Assembly (NCBI RefSeq): GCF_000277815.2
Contig: NW_004057897.1
Span: 1 to 64,000 of the forward strand
Source: Encephalitozoon hellem ATCC 50504
Lineage: Eukaryota > Microsporidia > Unikaryonidae
Direction of reading: 5' to 3'
DNA: 64,000 bases
The position numbers and the translations under genes are program-made. The notes under the pieces were generated by a model, which was given only the letters and a program-made list of their open reading frames with translations, was not told the origin of the DNA and did not search any database. Of this stretch, positions 28,937-38,363 are shown one piece after another; position 1 is the first letter of the stretch; each line of letters begins with the position of its first letter.

Positions 28937-29737
28937 ATGGCGAATCCTGAAGACTTGAAAAGACTCTATGACTCCTTCTCTCTCCCAGGAGCTTCAGTAT
29001 ACCTTAGAGAGGAAGAGGTGCTTGGGATAAAGTCATTTATACATTCCAAGAAGCCTGTTCTTCACATCTGTGGAAGTCCAGGGACTGGGAAGACGCATGT
29101 CACCACACATACCATAGAAAAGCCTTTTCTTTACATAAACTATTATAACGAGAGCAACATCCTTGCAAAGATAAAGAGCAGCAACGCTCCAGTAGTGATC
29201 ATTGACGAGTTCGATAAGTATTACAATGAAAGAAGAAATGAATGCCTACAGGCCATGTATCATTTAAAGGATAGGCAGAAGCTCATAACGATATCTAACG
29301 ACCTTAGAATGCCCGGTGATGTTTTGTTTTTCAAGCCATATACCCCGTCTGATATGGAGAGGATCCTGACTTATAAAATCATAAAGGAAGCCAAGACGGA
29401 TGTCCTAAGTCTGACAGCCATAAGAATTATATCCAGAAGAATCGGACACTCTGGAGACCTGAGACAGCTCTTCAGATATGTTCAAGAGGTTGTGGGGAGA
29501 AAAATAATAGAAGGGAATGGGATAGAAATAGGTCCTGAGGATGTATCTCCCGAAAAAGAAAACGCAGAGGAAACTCCAAATAACGTGCACCATAACATCA
29601 TTAGCTCTCTTATTGTCAAAAGCAAGAGAGCTTCAAGAATGGAAGTGTATTCGAAATACCTCAGAGAGTGCCAGGAGATGGGAATTCCTTTCTATGACAG
29701 AACAGATTTTAATATTATATACGACATATACGCCTGA
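28937..29737 (+). CDS. CDC6/ORC1-type AAA+ replication ATPase
   Basis: 266 aa. Walker A GSPGTGKTH (residues about 45-53), Walker B VVIIDEFDKY, sensor 1 TISND, and sensor 2 GDLRQLFRYV are all present. This is the Cdc6/Orc1 arrangement that loads the MCM helicase at origins. A remnant winged-helix region seems to occupy the last 70 residues (IISSLIVKSKRASRMEVY). At 266 aa it is about half of yeast Cdc6 (513 aa) and far shorter than Orc1, and there is no BAH domain. Cdc6 is favoured over Orc1 on length. Divergent from the PDS5-like gene, 57 bp apart. Confidence 0.8.
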   Translation: MANPEDLKRLYDSFSLPGASVYLREEEVLGIKSFIHSKKPVLHICGSPGTGKTHVTTHTIEKPFLYINYYNESNILAKIKSSNAPVVIIDEFDKYYNERRNECLQAMYHLKDRQKLITISNDLRMPGDVLFFKPYTPSDMERILTYKIIKEAKTDVLSLTAIRIISRRIGHSGDLRQLFRYVQEVVGRKIIEGNGIEIGPEDVSPEKENAEETPNNVHHNIISSLIVKSKRASRMEVYSKYLRECQEMGIPFYDRTDFNIIYDIYA

Positions 29738-29761
29738 TAGCATTACGATGTCTTTTAGAAA

Positions 29762-30589
29762 TTAAATAACCATGAGATCTTCGATGCAGTGATAGTTGTA
29801 CGGGGTCGGCCAGTGCTCTGTAGAGTATGTCTTGACAAATGTGACTCCATCGCCAAAAGGTCCCATAAGGAAAAGAGTATAGGGTGGGCCTAATGTGTCT
29901 ATAAGGTTGGTTACGACACCTCTGTCATAGGGAGACCTAAGAAAGGGTGTGCCCTGAAGCCTACTGATATCTTCTTGCTTAAGCTCCTCGATGAAAGTCA
30001 TATTCATTAAAGCAAGTCTCAGTTGTAGATAAAGAAAGAAAGATGTCATTATAAGAAACACAAGCGATGATATTCCGGACAGCACCAGGAGATAGTAGTC
30101 CTTCTTATGTCTAAGATATCTATCGAAGAGCAGAATTGCCCCAAACTCCCCGCATACATATGCAAATATGAGCAGGTTTGCCAAGGCCGTAAAGAACAGA
30201 AATCTTATAAAGTGGCCTTGATTATCGTAATTCACGCAGTTGTTTATCCAGAAGCAATGATGATCCATCTTTCTTATGCAATGCCCACAAGACGAGCAAT
30301 GGTGGGCTCTCTCCGGCTTGTAGTTGTTGCATTTTCTACAGAATTTCTTTGTATTATAGTGGCTCACTAAGTTAACTGTTTCTATATCGTACTTGACATG
30401 ACCTCTGTAAACTATGGAAAGTGCCAGGTAAATTATTGAGAAAATGCTCGAGAGTAGCAGAAGAGAAAGATAGGTTCTCTTGAATGCAAAGTGGGTGGGA
30501 AGGACTATTTCGGACACTGGTGCCGTGTATGTAAACATAAGCGAGGAAATCAGTAATATCATTCTAGAATTCAGTCTCACCTTACCCAT
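29762..30589 (-). CDS. DHHC palmitoyltransferase
   Basis: 275 aa with four membrane segments. The cysteine-rich domain reads CRKCNNYKPERAHHCSSCG, then CIRKMDHHCFWINNCV, with the DHHC catalytic motif intact. After TM4 is a short tail with the TTxE-like position replaced. It S-palmitoylates cytosolic or membrane proteins at Golgi/ER or plasma membrane. Convergent with the CDC6-like gene, 24 bp apart. Confidence 0.92.
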   Translation of the reverse strand: MGKVRLNSRMILLISSLMFTYTAPVSEIVLPTHFAFKRTYLSLLLLSSIFSIIYLALSIVYRGHVKYDIETVNLVSHYNTKKFCRKCNNYKPERAHHCSSCGHCIRKMDHHCFWINNCVNYDNQGHFIRFLFFTALANLLIFAYVCGEFGAILLFDRYLRHKKDYYLLVLSGISSLVFLIMTSFFLYLQLRLALMNMTFIEELKQEDISRLQGTPFLRSPYDRGVVTNLIDTLGPPYTLFLMGPFGDGVTFVKTYSTEHWPTPYNYHCIEDLMVI

Positions 30590-30682
30590 CTAAAGGGTTT
30601 ATTTATTTGTGTTTTTAGAGTGGGTTATAGGATAAGAAAAGGCAGAATGAAACCTGCTTCAGAAAGAGTTTGATTATTGCAT

Positions 30683-31528
30683 TTAGACGATCCGGGTGTG
30701 AAGATCAACCAGCTCCTTGTAATCTTCAGCCCAGAAAGGCCCCTGGAGTTCGTATGAGTAAAGTATCTTTTTTCCTTCTCTTATTGCACGTCTTTTTTGA
30801 AGCCTTACAGAAAACAGTATTCCGTTTTCAAATTGATTTTCGGATAGAATGAATGGAATGGAGAAAGATGGTGACATCGGGATGTTGATTATGTAGTCAA
30901 AAACCAGAGCCACTTCAATTCCTTTGACAATTAGAAAGGTCCCCTCTTCCTTGAATTCGATCTCATTTTTAATCAGGTCCTTCTTCATTCCAGAACTGGC
31001 TCTCAAATATGAATCAAACAATAAAAAGTCGTTTTTAAGCTTCATGTAGAATCTGATGTTGCTCCTTTTGTACTCTTTGAAGACAGACTTGGCTGCTATC
31101 AGATATTCTGAATACATTTTCTCGAAGAGCTGGGATCCATCGTTCTTCGTCTCAACTTCAAATGGAAACTTATACATTCTCCTTTCCCCGACCTGTATTT
31201 CCTTATCAGCCACTAAGGCCATCGATGTAAATATTCCATAGGGCATCTTTCTACTTTCAGTCTTAGGCTTGGCCTTGGGCTTCAGAAGAAGCTCCTCAAA
31301 TATACTGTCTTCTATCAGACTCTTCTTTGATGGAAGCTCTTTACAGCTTACCTCGCTCTTCTTGTACAGTGATTGAGATAAGACATCAAATGGATTATCG
31401 CTTATTTTGGACAAAGCATTTATTCCTACATTCGTTCTGCATTCCCTCTTAGCATCTTGGCCACCTTTATCTATTGCATAGGGCATACAGGTACCTTTCT
31501 TGCCCATGTCTTGTTCCATGTTTTCCAT
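30683..31528 (-). CDS. DONSON-like replication initiation factor
   Basis: 281 aa. The N-terminus contains NPFDVLSQSL, like the NPF motif at the start of DONSON. The C-terminal 140 residues follow the DONSON core: FYMKLKNDFLLFDSYLRASS, then a helix leading to LIKNEIEF, TFLIVKGIEVALVFDYIIN (the conserved 'L-x-V-x-G ... LFDFLLN' block), and finally LQGPFW close to the end. DONSON helps deliver GINS to the MCM helicase in animals and plants and is missing from budding yeast. Recognition rests on motif order, so identity is moderate. Divergent from RPC82 with 65 bp between. Confidence 0.5.
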   Translation of the reverse strand: MENMEQDMGKKGTCMPYAIDKGGQDAKRECRTNVGINALSKISDNPFDVLSQSLYKKSEVSCKELPSKKSLIEDSIFEELLLKPKAKPKTESRKMPYGIFTSMALVADKEIQVGERRMYKFPFEVETKNDGSQLFEKMYSEYLIAAKSVFKEYKRSNIRFYMKLKNDFLLFDSYLRASSGMKKDLIKNEIEFKEEGTFLIVKGIEVALVFDYIINIPMSPSFSIPFILSENQFENGILFSVRLQKRRAIREGKKILYSYELQGPFWAEDYKELVDLHTRIV

Positions 31529-31593
31529 CTGATTACGAATGGTTGTGTCTAGCTATATCTCCTTTATTGAAAATTTTTACTGAATCCAGAGGC

Positions 31594-32841
31594 ATGCCAG
31601 GATTAGTAGCAGAGATACTGGGGGACTATGGGACCATATTGCAGAAAATAGGCCTTTTCCTGAGAAGAAGAAATGGGAGTACAATAGAATGCATAGTTCA
31701 TGGTGCGTCGTTGACACACTCCCAGGCGATTCATGGCCTTTCGCTGATGATACAGCGCAGACTTGTGAAGTATTTTCAGTATGAAAAGAAGGTTTACTAT
31801 GTGCTGGACACAAACATGGCATACAGAAGGATGTATTTTGGGATTTATTGCAGTCTTGTTGAGGATCTTTTTGGAGAAGAGGCTTCTAGGGAGTTTATGA
31901 AGATACTGGTGAATGGGTTTACCAAAGTGGATGGATCTTTGCAGGGAAGTGCTGAGAAGCTTGTTGATACAGGTGTAGTCATCTCAATAGGCAGGAAGGA
32001 GGCAAGCATATTGGTTACAGGATCAAGAGACCTAGGGGAATATATGGCAAGAGCCAAGCAAGATGAGGAAATGCACAGGAAAAGCAGAAAAACGGCTGAG
32101 AAGCCAAGGTTTTACATCATCGACTTTGATGCCTTGCATTCCATGATGATAAACAGTAGACTTCTGGCTCTTGTCAAGAAAAGATATTTGTCAAAGGCTG
32201 AAAGGATTTACAGATCCATCCTCAGATGTAATTTAGTAACTGTGGATACCATAATGGGGGACCTTGAGGGTGAAATGGACATCACCAGAGGAGACGTTGT
32301 CTCATGCATCAAATACTTCAGCAACTATGGATTGCTCAGGAAAAGCCTAGATTGTACAGAAACCTATTTCAAGGATGGAGATGACATAAGGAAGATTCTT
32401 GTGGTAGACTCATTAAACAGGATTCTCTCGGAAAACAGTAAAGAGGCACGGAGGATCTTTAACATGATGCTAGATTACAAGGCATTGGAGGACAAGGACA
32501 TTGTGGTCAAGTCTCTTGTTCCTTCACATGTTGTCAAGAAGGCAATTCTTATGCTCCATTCAAATGGATTTGTGGTGCTAAAGCACACTGGACCGGGAGA
32601 CACCAAACCTGTGCCTGAATGGCAAGTAGATATTGACCGTGCATCAAGGATTGTAGGCGAAGAGATCAAGCGGGAGCTAGAGAAGTCGTGGGCGCTAATA
32701 AACCAAAGATGGCGACGTATTGGAAGCGGTGGCGATGATGAGGACGGGGGAAGCAAAGAACTTAGCAGGATGTTGGGCCTATCATTGGACTTTTTTGTTC
32801 TTGGGATTCAAAATATAGCCTTCAAGACTGAGATATTTTGA
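31594..32841 (+). CDS. RPC82: RNA polymerase III subunit RPC82 (C3)
   Basis: 415 aa from the ATG at 31594 (MPGLVAEILGDYG); the frame is open further upstream to 31474 but only from a TTG. The protein is a chain of winged-helix domains, with the N-terminal block (VAEILGDYGTILQKIGLFLRRR... SLTHSQAIHGLSLMIQRRLVKYF) typical of Rpc82, the subunit that with Rpc31/34 recruits TFIIIB and opens DNA. Yeast Rpc82 is 654 aa. The 5S gene and candidate Pol III RNAs in this window are its likely templates. Confidence 0.75.
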   Translation: MPGLVAEILGDYGTILQKIGLFLRRRNGSTIECIVHGASLTHSQAIHGLSLMIQRRLVKYFQYEKKVYYVLDTNMAYRRMYFGIYCSLVEDLFGEEASREFMKILVNGFTKVDGSLQGSAEKLVDTGVVISIGRKEASILVTGSRDLGEYMARAKQDEEMHRKSRKTAEKPRFYIIDFDALHSMMINSRLLALVKKRYLSKAERIYRSILRCNLVTVDTIMGDLEGEMDITRGDVVSCIKYFSNYGLLRKSLDCTETYFKDGDDIRKILVVDSLNRILSENSKEARRIFNMMLDYKALEDKDIVVKSLVPSHVVKKAILMLHSNGFVVLKHTGPGDTKPVPEWQVDIDRASRIVGEEIKRELEKSWALINQRWRRIGSGGDDEDGGSKELSRMLGLSLDFFVLGIQNIAFKTEIF

Positions 32842-32874
32842 AATTTTTGAAGATCATTTCGACGCCCAAAAACA

Positions 32875-34077
32875 ATGGTCAAAAGCTTGGAAGAGGCACT
32901 TCATCGGATATCTGAGCTAGAAGAAAAGATAGAAAACCAGCAGATAATAATCAATGCTCTTGTGACACACACAAAGAATCTCATGAGAGGTGATAAAAGT
33001 ACGACCTTGAGGAGGGATTACGGAGAGCAGGAGAGAGATGAGGCTAATGGGGCTGTTTCCCAAGACATGGCACGGCTTGAGCTTAGGAAAGGAGAAGAAA
33101 GAAAGAGCAGAGAGAGCAACATACCTTTTGAGCAGGAGGTTGAGGACCTATTCAGGGGAGATAAGGTATCGAAGCAGTTCAAGGATGCCTTTACAATTGA
33201 CTCTCTCCTGCTCTACTCCAGGGAAGCGCATAGCTTTTCATTGAACACCAGAACAGAGGCGAAGATGAAGAGGTCCTTCCATGTGAATGTTAAGCAACAG
33301 ATTGACAAGATTGTAAGGCATATGATGGTGAACTTGAACATATATGATCTCAACACTATCTGCTCAACACTTAACCTGATTTCTGGGGATGTGGAGTACC
33401 AACACAAGCTGGTGATTGCCCATGACATTATTCTCTTCATAGATGATTTTTCAAGGATACCATTCATCGTCTCCGCCCTATTCAACAACCAGGGAATCCG
33501 TGACGATGTGTTAGGAAGCACTATAAAGGAAATTCTGCTGCACCAGTGTATGGTCGACAGTGACATTAACAAGAATCACCCACACATTCTAGGGTACTAT
33601 AACAAGATAATCGACAATTTTGAACTCCGCTCAAAAGAAAAGTCCTTGAAGGATGTATGTGCCAGGCTGATAGGGAACTTCAATGTTTTTGAGGATGGTG
33701 CCTTCAACCCTGCAATATTCCCAAGCATGTATTCCATAAGAGCTCTGTGCCACTACATGGACTGGGACTACACATACAACGAGTTTATATGCTCTGTCTT
33801 GTATCCAAGGCTGAAGGAGACCCGCGATCCTTTGTATGCAGTTTACATGTTTACTGTTGTATTTAATGCGCTGCGTGTGTTTGGACACATTGAAAGTGTC
33901 GAGCTTGTATTTGAAAAGCTCAAGGAGTTTATGGATGATGGATCCGACCTTTCTGTAGTTTCCTATCTATTTATCAAGCAGATAGATCCTGAAAGGGCCA
34001 ATAGATGGTATAGATCCCGGATGGGCAGCATCAAGCATGTTGATGGGGAGTATCTGAGGAGTCTGCTGCTGTATTAA
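32875..34077 (+). CDS. hypothetical protein, coiled coil plus helical domain
   Basis: 400 aa. Residues 1-35 are a short coiled coil (LEEALHRISELEEKIENQQ), followed by a charged linker to about 80 and a long all-helical domain to the end without charged low-complexity interruptions. It starts 34 bp after RPC82 on the same strand, with a CCC just upstream of the ATG. No recognised motif. An N-terminal coiled coil with a helical-repeat body would suit a scaffold; I do not assign a function. Confidence 0.6.
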   Translation: MVKSLEEALHRISELEEKIENQQIIINALVTHTKNLMRGDKSTTLRRDYGEQERDEANGAVSQDMARLELRKGEERKSRESNIPFEQEVEDLFRGDKVSKQFKDAFTIDSLLLYSREAHSFSLNTRTEAKMKRSFHVNVKQQIDKIVRHMMVNLNIYDLNTICSTLNLISGDVEYQHKLVIAHDIILFIDDFSRIPFIVSALFNNQGIRDDVLGSTIKEILLHQCMVDSDINKNHPHILGYYNKIIDNFELRSKEKSLKDVCARLIGNFNVFEDGAFNPAIFPSMYSIRALCHYMDWDYTYNEFICSVLYPRLKETRDPLYAVYMFTVVFNALRVFGHIESVELVFEKLKEFMDDGSDLSVVSYLFIKQIDPERANRWYRSRMGSIKHVDGEYLRSLLLY

Positions 34078-34134
34078 TGCGGAAATAAAGCTTTTGGTGT
34101 GATCTGAAGTGTAGAAATTTTGTACCCTTAGAAG

Positions 34135-35052
34135 ATGAACAAGGAGGCTTTTGAAAGGCTTCCTCAGGAAAAGAAAAAGATTATAGAAACGGCCTATTTC
34201 AGTGCTGTTCGGAAGGAGATATCTGCATCGCAGTTTTTCGGTGTCTGTAAGGAGGCGCTGACGAAGGAGCAGTTTGAGAGTCTGTTTTCAAATAATACGC
34301 CGAACAGAGAACAGCAGGAAGAAATGAAGACCGAGCATCTTCAAGATATCATCCAGTACTCTGGAGTGGACCTGAAGGAAGAAGCCGAGCACATTGTTCG
34401 GGAGACGGAAACAAATATCAACTTCGGAGAATACGACGAAGAAGACACAAATGAGCAGATAGGGAGCCTGCTGAATGTACCTCTGTTTAGAGAGTTTGTG
34501 GCTAGAATTGGTAATTCAAGAAGAGTCGGAATCAGTGAGGAGTCATTTTTCCTTCTGTTCCAAGTTGTTAGAAGGAAGATACTGGACATTGTAGAGAAGA
34601 TGGAAGAGTCTAGTAAATGGAGAGTTGAGTACAATCTGTCTGAGTTTATAATAAGGATAAACAATGACCTCAGCAGGCAACTATGGTGTCTTGAGCAGAT
34701 AGAAAAGGCTGAGCTTGAAAAGTTTACTATTAGGAGAGGAGAGGAAGAAGGGAAAAAGAAGGTGAAGAAGACTATTCAAGAGAGAGAGGACCTCGTCATT
34801 AAGAAAAGGCTAAGCAACACGGTTGCCCTAGCGGCCCTTGGAGTGCAACAAAAGTCATGGATGAATGCGGAAGATGTTCGAGTTAACGAGGAAAGCACTG
34901 CATTCAATTCTATCTATTCCCCATTTGACGAGAAGGCTCTAGAAAGGAAGGTAGCAAACAGAACAATAACGATGAAGGATCTTCTTTATGTATTGGAGAG
35001 AGATAGGAGATATAACAAGTCCATCTTCACCATCCAGCATTATTTTAGATGA
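34135..35052 (+). CDS. TAF4: TFIID subunit TAF4
   Basis: 305 aa. The C-terminal 100 residues carry the TAF4 signature: NTVALAALGVQQKSWM, then NRTITMKDLLYVLERDRRY ending in a hydrophobic helix, matching the metazoan TAF4 terminus (ANATALAAIG ... RVNLRDLIFCLENERE). Upstream residues 110-200 (LLNVPLFREFVARIG... VRRKILDIVEKM) are compatible with its histone-fold H2A-like part that pairs with TAF12. TAF4 is a structural core of TFIID. At 305 aa it is smaller than yeast TAF4 (388 aa). Confidence 0.75.
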   Translation: MNKEAFERLPQEKKKIIETAYFSAVRKEISASQFFGVCKEALTKEQFESLFSNNTPNREQQEEMKTEHLQDIIQYSGVDLKEEAEHIVRETETNINFGEYDEEDTNEQIGSLLNVPLFREFVARIGNSRRVGISEESFFLLFQVVRRKILDIVEKMEESSKWRVEYNLSEFIIRINNDLSRQLWCLEQIEKAELEKFTIRRGEEEGKKKVKKTIQEREDLVIKKRLSNTVALAALGVQQKSWMNAEDVRVNEESTAFNSIYSPFDEKALERKVANRTITMKDLLYVLERDRRYNKSIFTIQHYFR

Positions 35053-35133
35053 GGAGTCCTTTTTTGAGTAATTTTATATCTGTACTTTGCTTTATAAACG
35101 AAGCCGGGACAGGGATTAAAAACAAGCAGAAGA

Positions 35134-35421
35134 ATGGACAAGGACAGTCTGGAGAAGTTTCAAGCACAGATCTCTGTTTTATCGGCGAAAGAGATCGAAA
35201 AGACCATGAAGAGGCTGAGCAAAGATGAGTTTGACATGTTTATAGATGTTTTAGAGAACTACAACATGGACTTGGCAAAAGATCTTGAACAAGCAAGGAA
35301 TGACATGAGGCAAAGGCTGGAGAATCACAAGATGCTTTTTGAATGCGTTTGGGACATAATTCCTGGCGATGTTAGAAGACATTTAATGGGATACTACCGA
35401 ACGATGAGCGATATTCTATAG
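35134..35421 (+). CDS. small hypothetical helical protein
   Basis: 95 aa, strongly helical and charged, with hydrophobic heptads in residues 5-70 (EIEKTMKRLSKDEFDMFIDV, VWDIIPGDVRRHLMGYY). ATG context is normal and the gene sits 82 bp after TAF4 and 94 bp before EDC3 on the same strand, filling what would otherwise be an unusual gap. Helix pattern suggests a subunit of a complex; I do not recognise it. Confidence 0.6.
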   Translation: MDKDSLEKFQAQISVLSAKEIEKTMKRLSKDEFDMFIDVLENYNMDLAKDLEQARNDMRQRLENHKMLFECVWDIIPGDVRRHLMGYYRTMSDIL

Positions 35422-35514
35422 AAAAGCTTCTTTTGCCTGAATAATAGTAAATGCTTTCTTGATTGTATTTTTGGTGTTTGGATGTATTAAAGCCCTAAGG
35501 GCAAGCCCTACAAC

Positions 35515-36552
35515 ATGGAGGATTATGTTGGGACAAGATTGTTGTTCGAGACGTCTAATGGAGTGATAACTGGAATGCTTAAGGCTGTTGATGAGAATGT
35601 TGGAAAACTGGTTATAGAGGATGAGAGCGGTACAAAGGATGTGTTCGTTGAAGATATTCAGAGGCTAGAAATTGTGGGGGACTCTTCTCCTGATCTTTCT
35701 GTAGAATGTAAGTCTAGGGAGGATAAGAGGACTGGCGCTCCAATCCCATCCATCAAAACAGACGATAAAAGCGTTGCAAAGGTCTCTCGATCTCCCTCCA
35801 TGGGCTACGCTGATTTGAAGGCAGGTACCGACCTGACGATCCAAAGTGAAAGGCACAAGAGTAGTCAAACAGATACAAGTAGAACAAGCCATGAAAATGG
35901 TGATAACACTCGGTCCTCTGACAAGATTAGAGTTGGAGAAAGAGGAGATAGGCATTTGTTGGAAACCTGTGAAGAGAATTACTATGGAATGATTAAGAGA
36001 GCATTCAGCTATTTTGGGCCTCTTGAGGAAGAGTTCTGCTCGATTGCAGCCCGTCAAGCATACCGGATATTTTCTACATACTTTGGAAGTTCAAATCTAA
36101 AGGTAGAGGTGCTTGTGAGCGGAGACGACTTCTTTTCAAGCATAGGGCTTATTCTTGGAAGACTACTTTTACACTCTGGAAAGAAGTCATCTGTTGTATA
36201 CAATGAAACCGCCTTGAGAAATGCAAGATATAAGCAATCATACCTGAACTCAGGAGGAATCATTTCCAGTAGGCCTAGTCTGGAGCCAACGATACAAATA
36301 TACGGATGTGGCAAGGCATTGATTTCTACGTGGCCCAAAGGTAACGCAAAGGGACTTATGTATTTAGACACGCCTGGGTTTAGTGTCGAGGAGAAGGAAA
36401 CGAAAATAGGCCTGTGCTTTGGATCAATACCCATGTACTTTCGGGAGTTTAACGGGATAGTGTACTTTGTTGATATAGAATATCCGACGCCTCTCTACAA
36501 GGAGTTTGGACTTCAGAGGCCCACAAAGGGTAAAATTCACAAAGTAAAGTAG
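35515..36552 (+). CDS. EDC3: EDC3-like mRNA decapping enhancer
   Basis: 345 aa. Residues 1-55 form an Lsm-like domain (VGTRLLFETSNGVITGMLKAVDE ... KLVIEDESG), a low-complexity linker runs to about 150, and a YjeF_N Rossmann-type domain fills the rest (VEVLVSGDDFFSSIGLILGR, then LMYLDTPGFSVEE). This Lsm-linker-YjeF_N order is Edc3, which scaffolds decapping and P-bodies. Yeast Edc3 is 551 aa. The linker is serine-rich and probably carries short binding motifs. Very close convergent neighbour: 6 bp to the alpha-actinin gene. Confidence 0.82.
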   Translation: MEDYVGTRLLFETSNGVITGMLKAVDENVGKLVIEDESGTKDVFVEDIQRLEIVGDSSPDLSVECKSREDKRTGAPIPSIKTDDKSVAKVSRSPSMGYADLKAGTDLTIQSERHKSSQTDTSRTSHENGDNTRSSDKIRVGERGDRHLLETCEENYYGMIKRAFSYFGPLEEEFCSIAARQAYRIFSTYFGSSNLKVEVLVSGDDFFSSIGLILGRLLLHSGKKSSVVYNETALRNARYKQSYLNSGGIISSRPSLEPTIQIYGCGKALISTWPKGNAKGLMYLDTPGFSVEEKETKIGLCFGSIPMYFREFNGIVYFVDIEYPTPLYKEFGLQRPTKGKIHKVK

Positions 36553-36558
36553 AACACT

Positions 36559-38256
36559 TTAATTTTCGATGAAGTCGTCGAAAAACTTACTCACACACAG
36601 AGAAGGGTCTTCACCATTGAGGTGATAGACATTCTTAAGGTCCTTGCTTTCGATATTAAGAGATCTGAGATCCAAGATACCATCTACACTGAGCATCTCA
36701 AAAGCCTTTTTGAGTTCTGAAGGATCAAAAAGGGTGCTGTGCATCTCTTTAACTATTAAAAGATAATCTTCTAAGGATATTCTGCCCTCTGGATTGCCAA
36801 ATGGAACCATTCCCTCATCTATCGAAAGGCCTAGCTGGCTTAGGCACCAGCATAGGTCTGACGAGCTTATCCCACACTCATCCTTCTTCAGCACCTTGTT
36901 GAACAGGGAAGTAGCACTCTCAAGAACCTTCTCTTCCTTGCTTCTATTGTCATGAGCATTCCTCAAGGCTTCGAGCTTCTTTGACGCAATGCTCTTGAAT
37001 CCCTCCTTCTGAACCTTTGCCAATGGGTGAGTGAATGTAATTTCCATCAGCTTATTGGTAAGCTCGGAAGTGCTCTGGATCTGCTCTTTTACATCTTCTC
37101 CCTTTAGGAGCATGTGCTTGAAAAACTCAAATATCCGATTCAGGGCATCGAGCTCCGACTGAAAAGATGGATCGAATAGCTTCTTGATCTCAATGCTGTC
37201 GGCAACTGTTTGAGGCTGCAAAGGAGGGAACAAAAGCTTATCCAGAGACACATCCTCTGGCGGAGAGTATTTTTTTATTCTGTAGAGGTCATGGATTGCA
37301 TTTATACTCCCTAGAAGGGAATGAAGCTCAGTAGATTCGTGGATGGCCTTCGAATTTGTCTCCAGCATCAGATCAAATGATTTGTTGAGACTTCTTATGA
37401 TCTTGCATACCTCCTTTTTCTGGTTACTCAGGCTTTTTATCAAAGACAGCAGGTTTCTTGCCTTTATCTCATAAAGGTTTCTAGCCTGTATCGACCAGTC
37501 AACAGTCTCCAAAATTCCCTTGATCCTATCGCGTGCAGACTTTTCTCTTTCGTACTCCTTGAACTTCCTATAGTACCCAGAGACATACGTCATAATGCTT
37601 TTCTCGTCGGGAATGGATACCTCTGCTATGTCTTCCACATCAAGAAGCCTCTTGATATTGAGAAACTTCTCGGCAACCTTAAATGCCTGTGTTAGGTTGT
37701 ATGTCTTCTCAGAACTCTTAAGGCTCTGAAAGTTTGGGACAAGATCTGGCCGAAATCTGTGAATGATTGCATTGAATGCAAGCCCATCCTGCCAGCTCCT
37801 TGAAAAATCGACTATATTTACATTTTTGTATCCATTGGTCACTTCCTTACACCATCTAAGCAATTCGTTTCTTATAGAGAGCTCTCCAGCCTCTGCCATC
37901 TCTGCAATGGCGAGCCTTGAAATTAGAGACCATATAAGCCCCAGTATAAGCTTTGGGTTTCCGTCAACAATATCCGACGCCCCTATGTTTATAAGCTTGA
38001 CCTTCTTTTCCTTTATGAAAGAAAGGACTCTCTCCACATTCTCCATTTTTTGGATCCGTGTGTATGGCGTCGGATTGTACTCAACCATGTCCTTCTGAAG
38101 AACCATTAGCAAGTGTGCAAGTTTTACTCCGTCACAAAGATCCTCAAACATGTCTTCAATCTCCCCATGGCCTCCTCTTGCCAGCTTCTCGTTCACCCAT
38201 TTTGTGAATGTCTTTTTTTGAACTTTCTGCCATTCCTTCTCCTCTTGCTGCGTCAT
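36559..38256 (-). CDS. alpha-actinin-like actin crosslinker
   Basis: 565 aa. Two tandem calponin-homology domains fill residues 8-230 (CH1: KKTFTKWVNEKLARGG, CDGVKLAHLLMVL; CH2: ELLRWCKEVTNGYKNVNIVDF, WQDGLAFNAIIHRFRPDL), the actin-binding unit of alpha-actinin. A shortened helical rod of about 200 residues follows, equivalent to one or two spectrin repeats instead of four. The C-terminal 110 residues resemble paired EF hands but the calcium loops look degenerate. It bundles actin filaments. Compact for the family (animal ~890 aa). Confidence 0.85.
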   Translation of the reverse strand: MTQQEEKEWQKVQKKTFTKWVNEKLARGGHGEIEDMFEDLCDGVKLAHLLMVLQKDMVEYNPTPYTRIQKMENVERVLSFIKEKKVKLINIGASDIVDGNPKLILGLIWSLISRLAIAEMAEAGELSIRNELLRWCKEVTNGYKNVNIVDFSRSWQDGLAFNAIIHRFRPDLVPNFQSLKSSEKTYNLTQAFKVAEKFLNIKRLLDVEDIAEVSIPDEKSIMTYVSGYYRKFKEYEREKSARDRIKGILETVDWSIQARNLYEIKARNLLSLIKSLSNQKKEVCKIIRSLNKSFDLMLETNSKAIHESTELHSLLGSINAIHDLYRIKKYSPPEDVSLDKLLFPPLQPQTVADSIEIKKLFDPSFQSELDALNRIFEFFKHMLLKGEDVKEQIQSTSELTNKLMEITFTHPLAKVQKEGFKSIASKKLEALRNAHDNRSKEEKVLESATSLFNKVLKKDECGISSSDLCWCLSQLGLSIDEGMVPFGNPEGRISLEDYLLIVKEMHSTLFDPSELKKAFEMLSVDGILDLRSLNIESKDLKNVYHLNGEDPSLCVSKFFDDFIEN

Positions 38257-38363
38257 CTGGGATAGCCCTCTTTTCTAAATAATATAAAGTTGATGCCTCA
38301 GGGTACTTAGGTGTAAATAAGAAAAATAAGAAAGTCACAATATTTTAGTTATGACAGCAGAAG

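Noticed and set aside
31474..31593. Extended N-terminus of RPC82 (40 residues)
   Set aside because: The frame is open but begins at TTG; the ATG at 31594 gives the family's usual start and leaves a normal divergent promoter.
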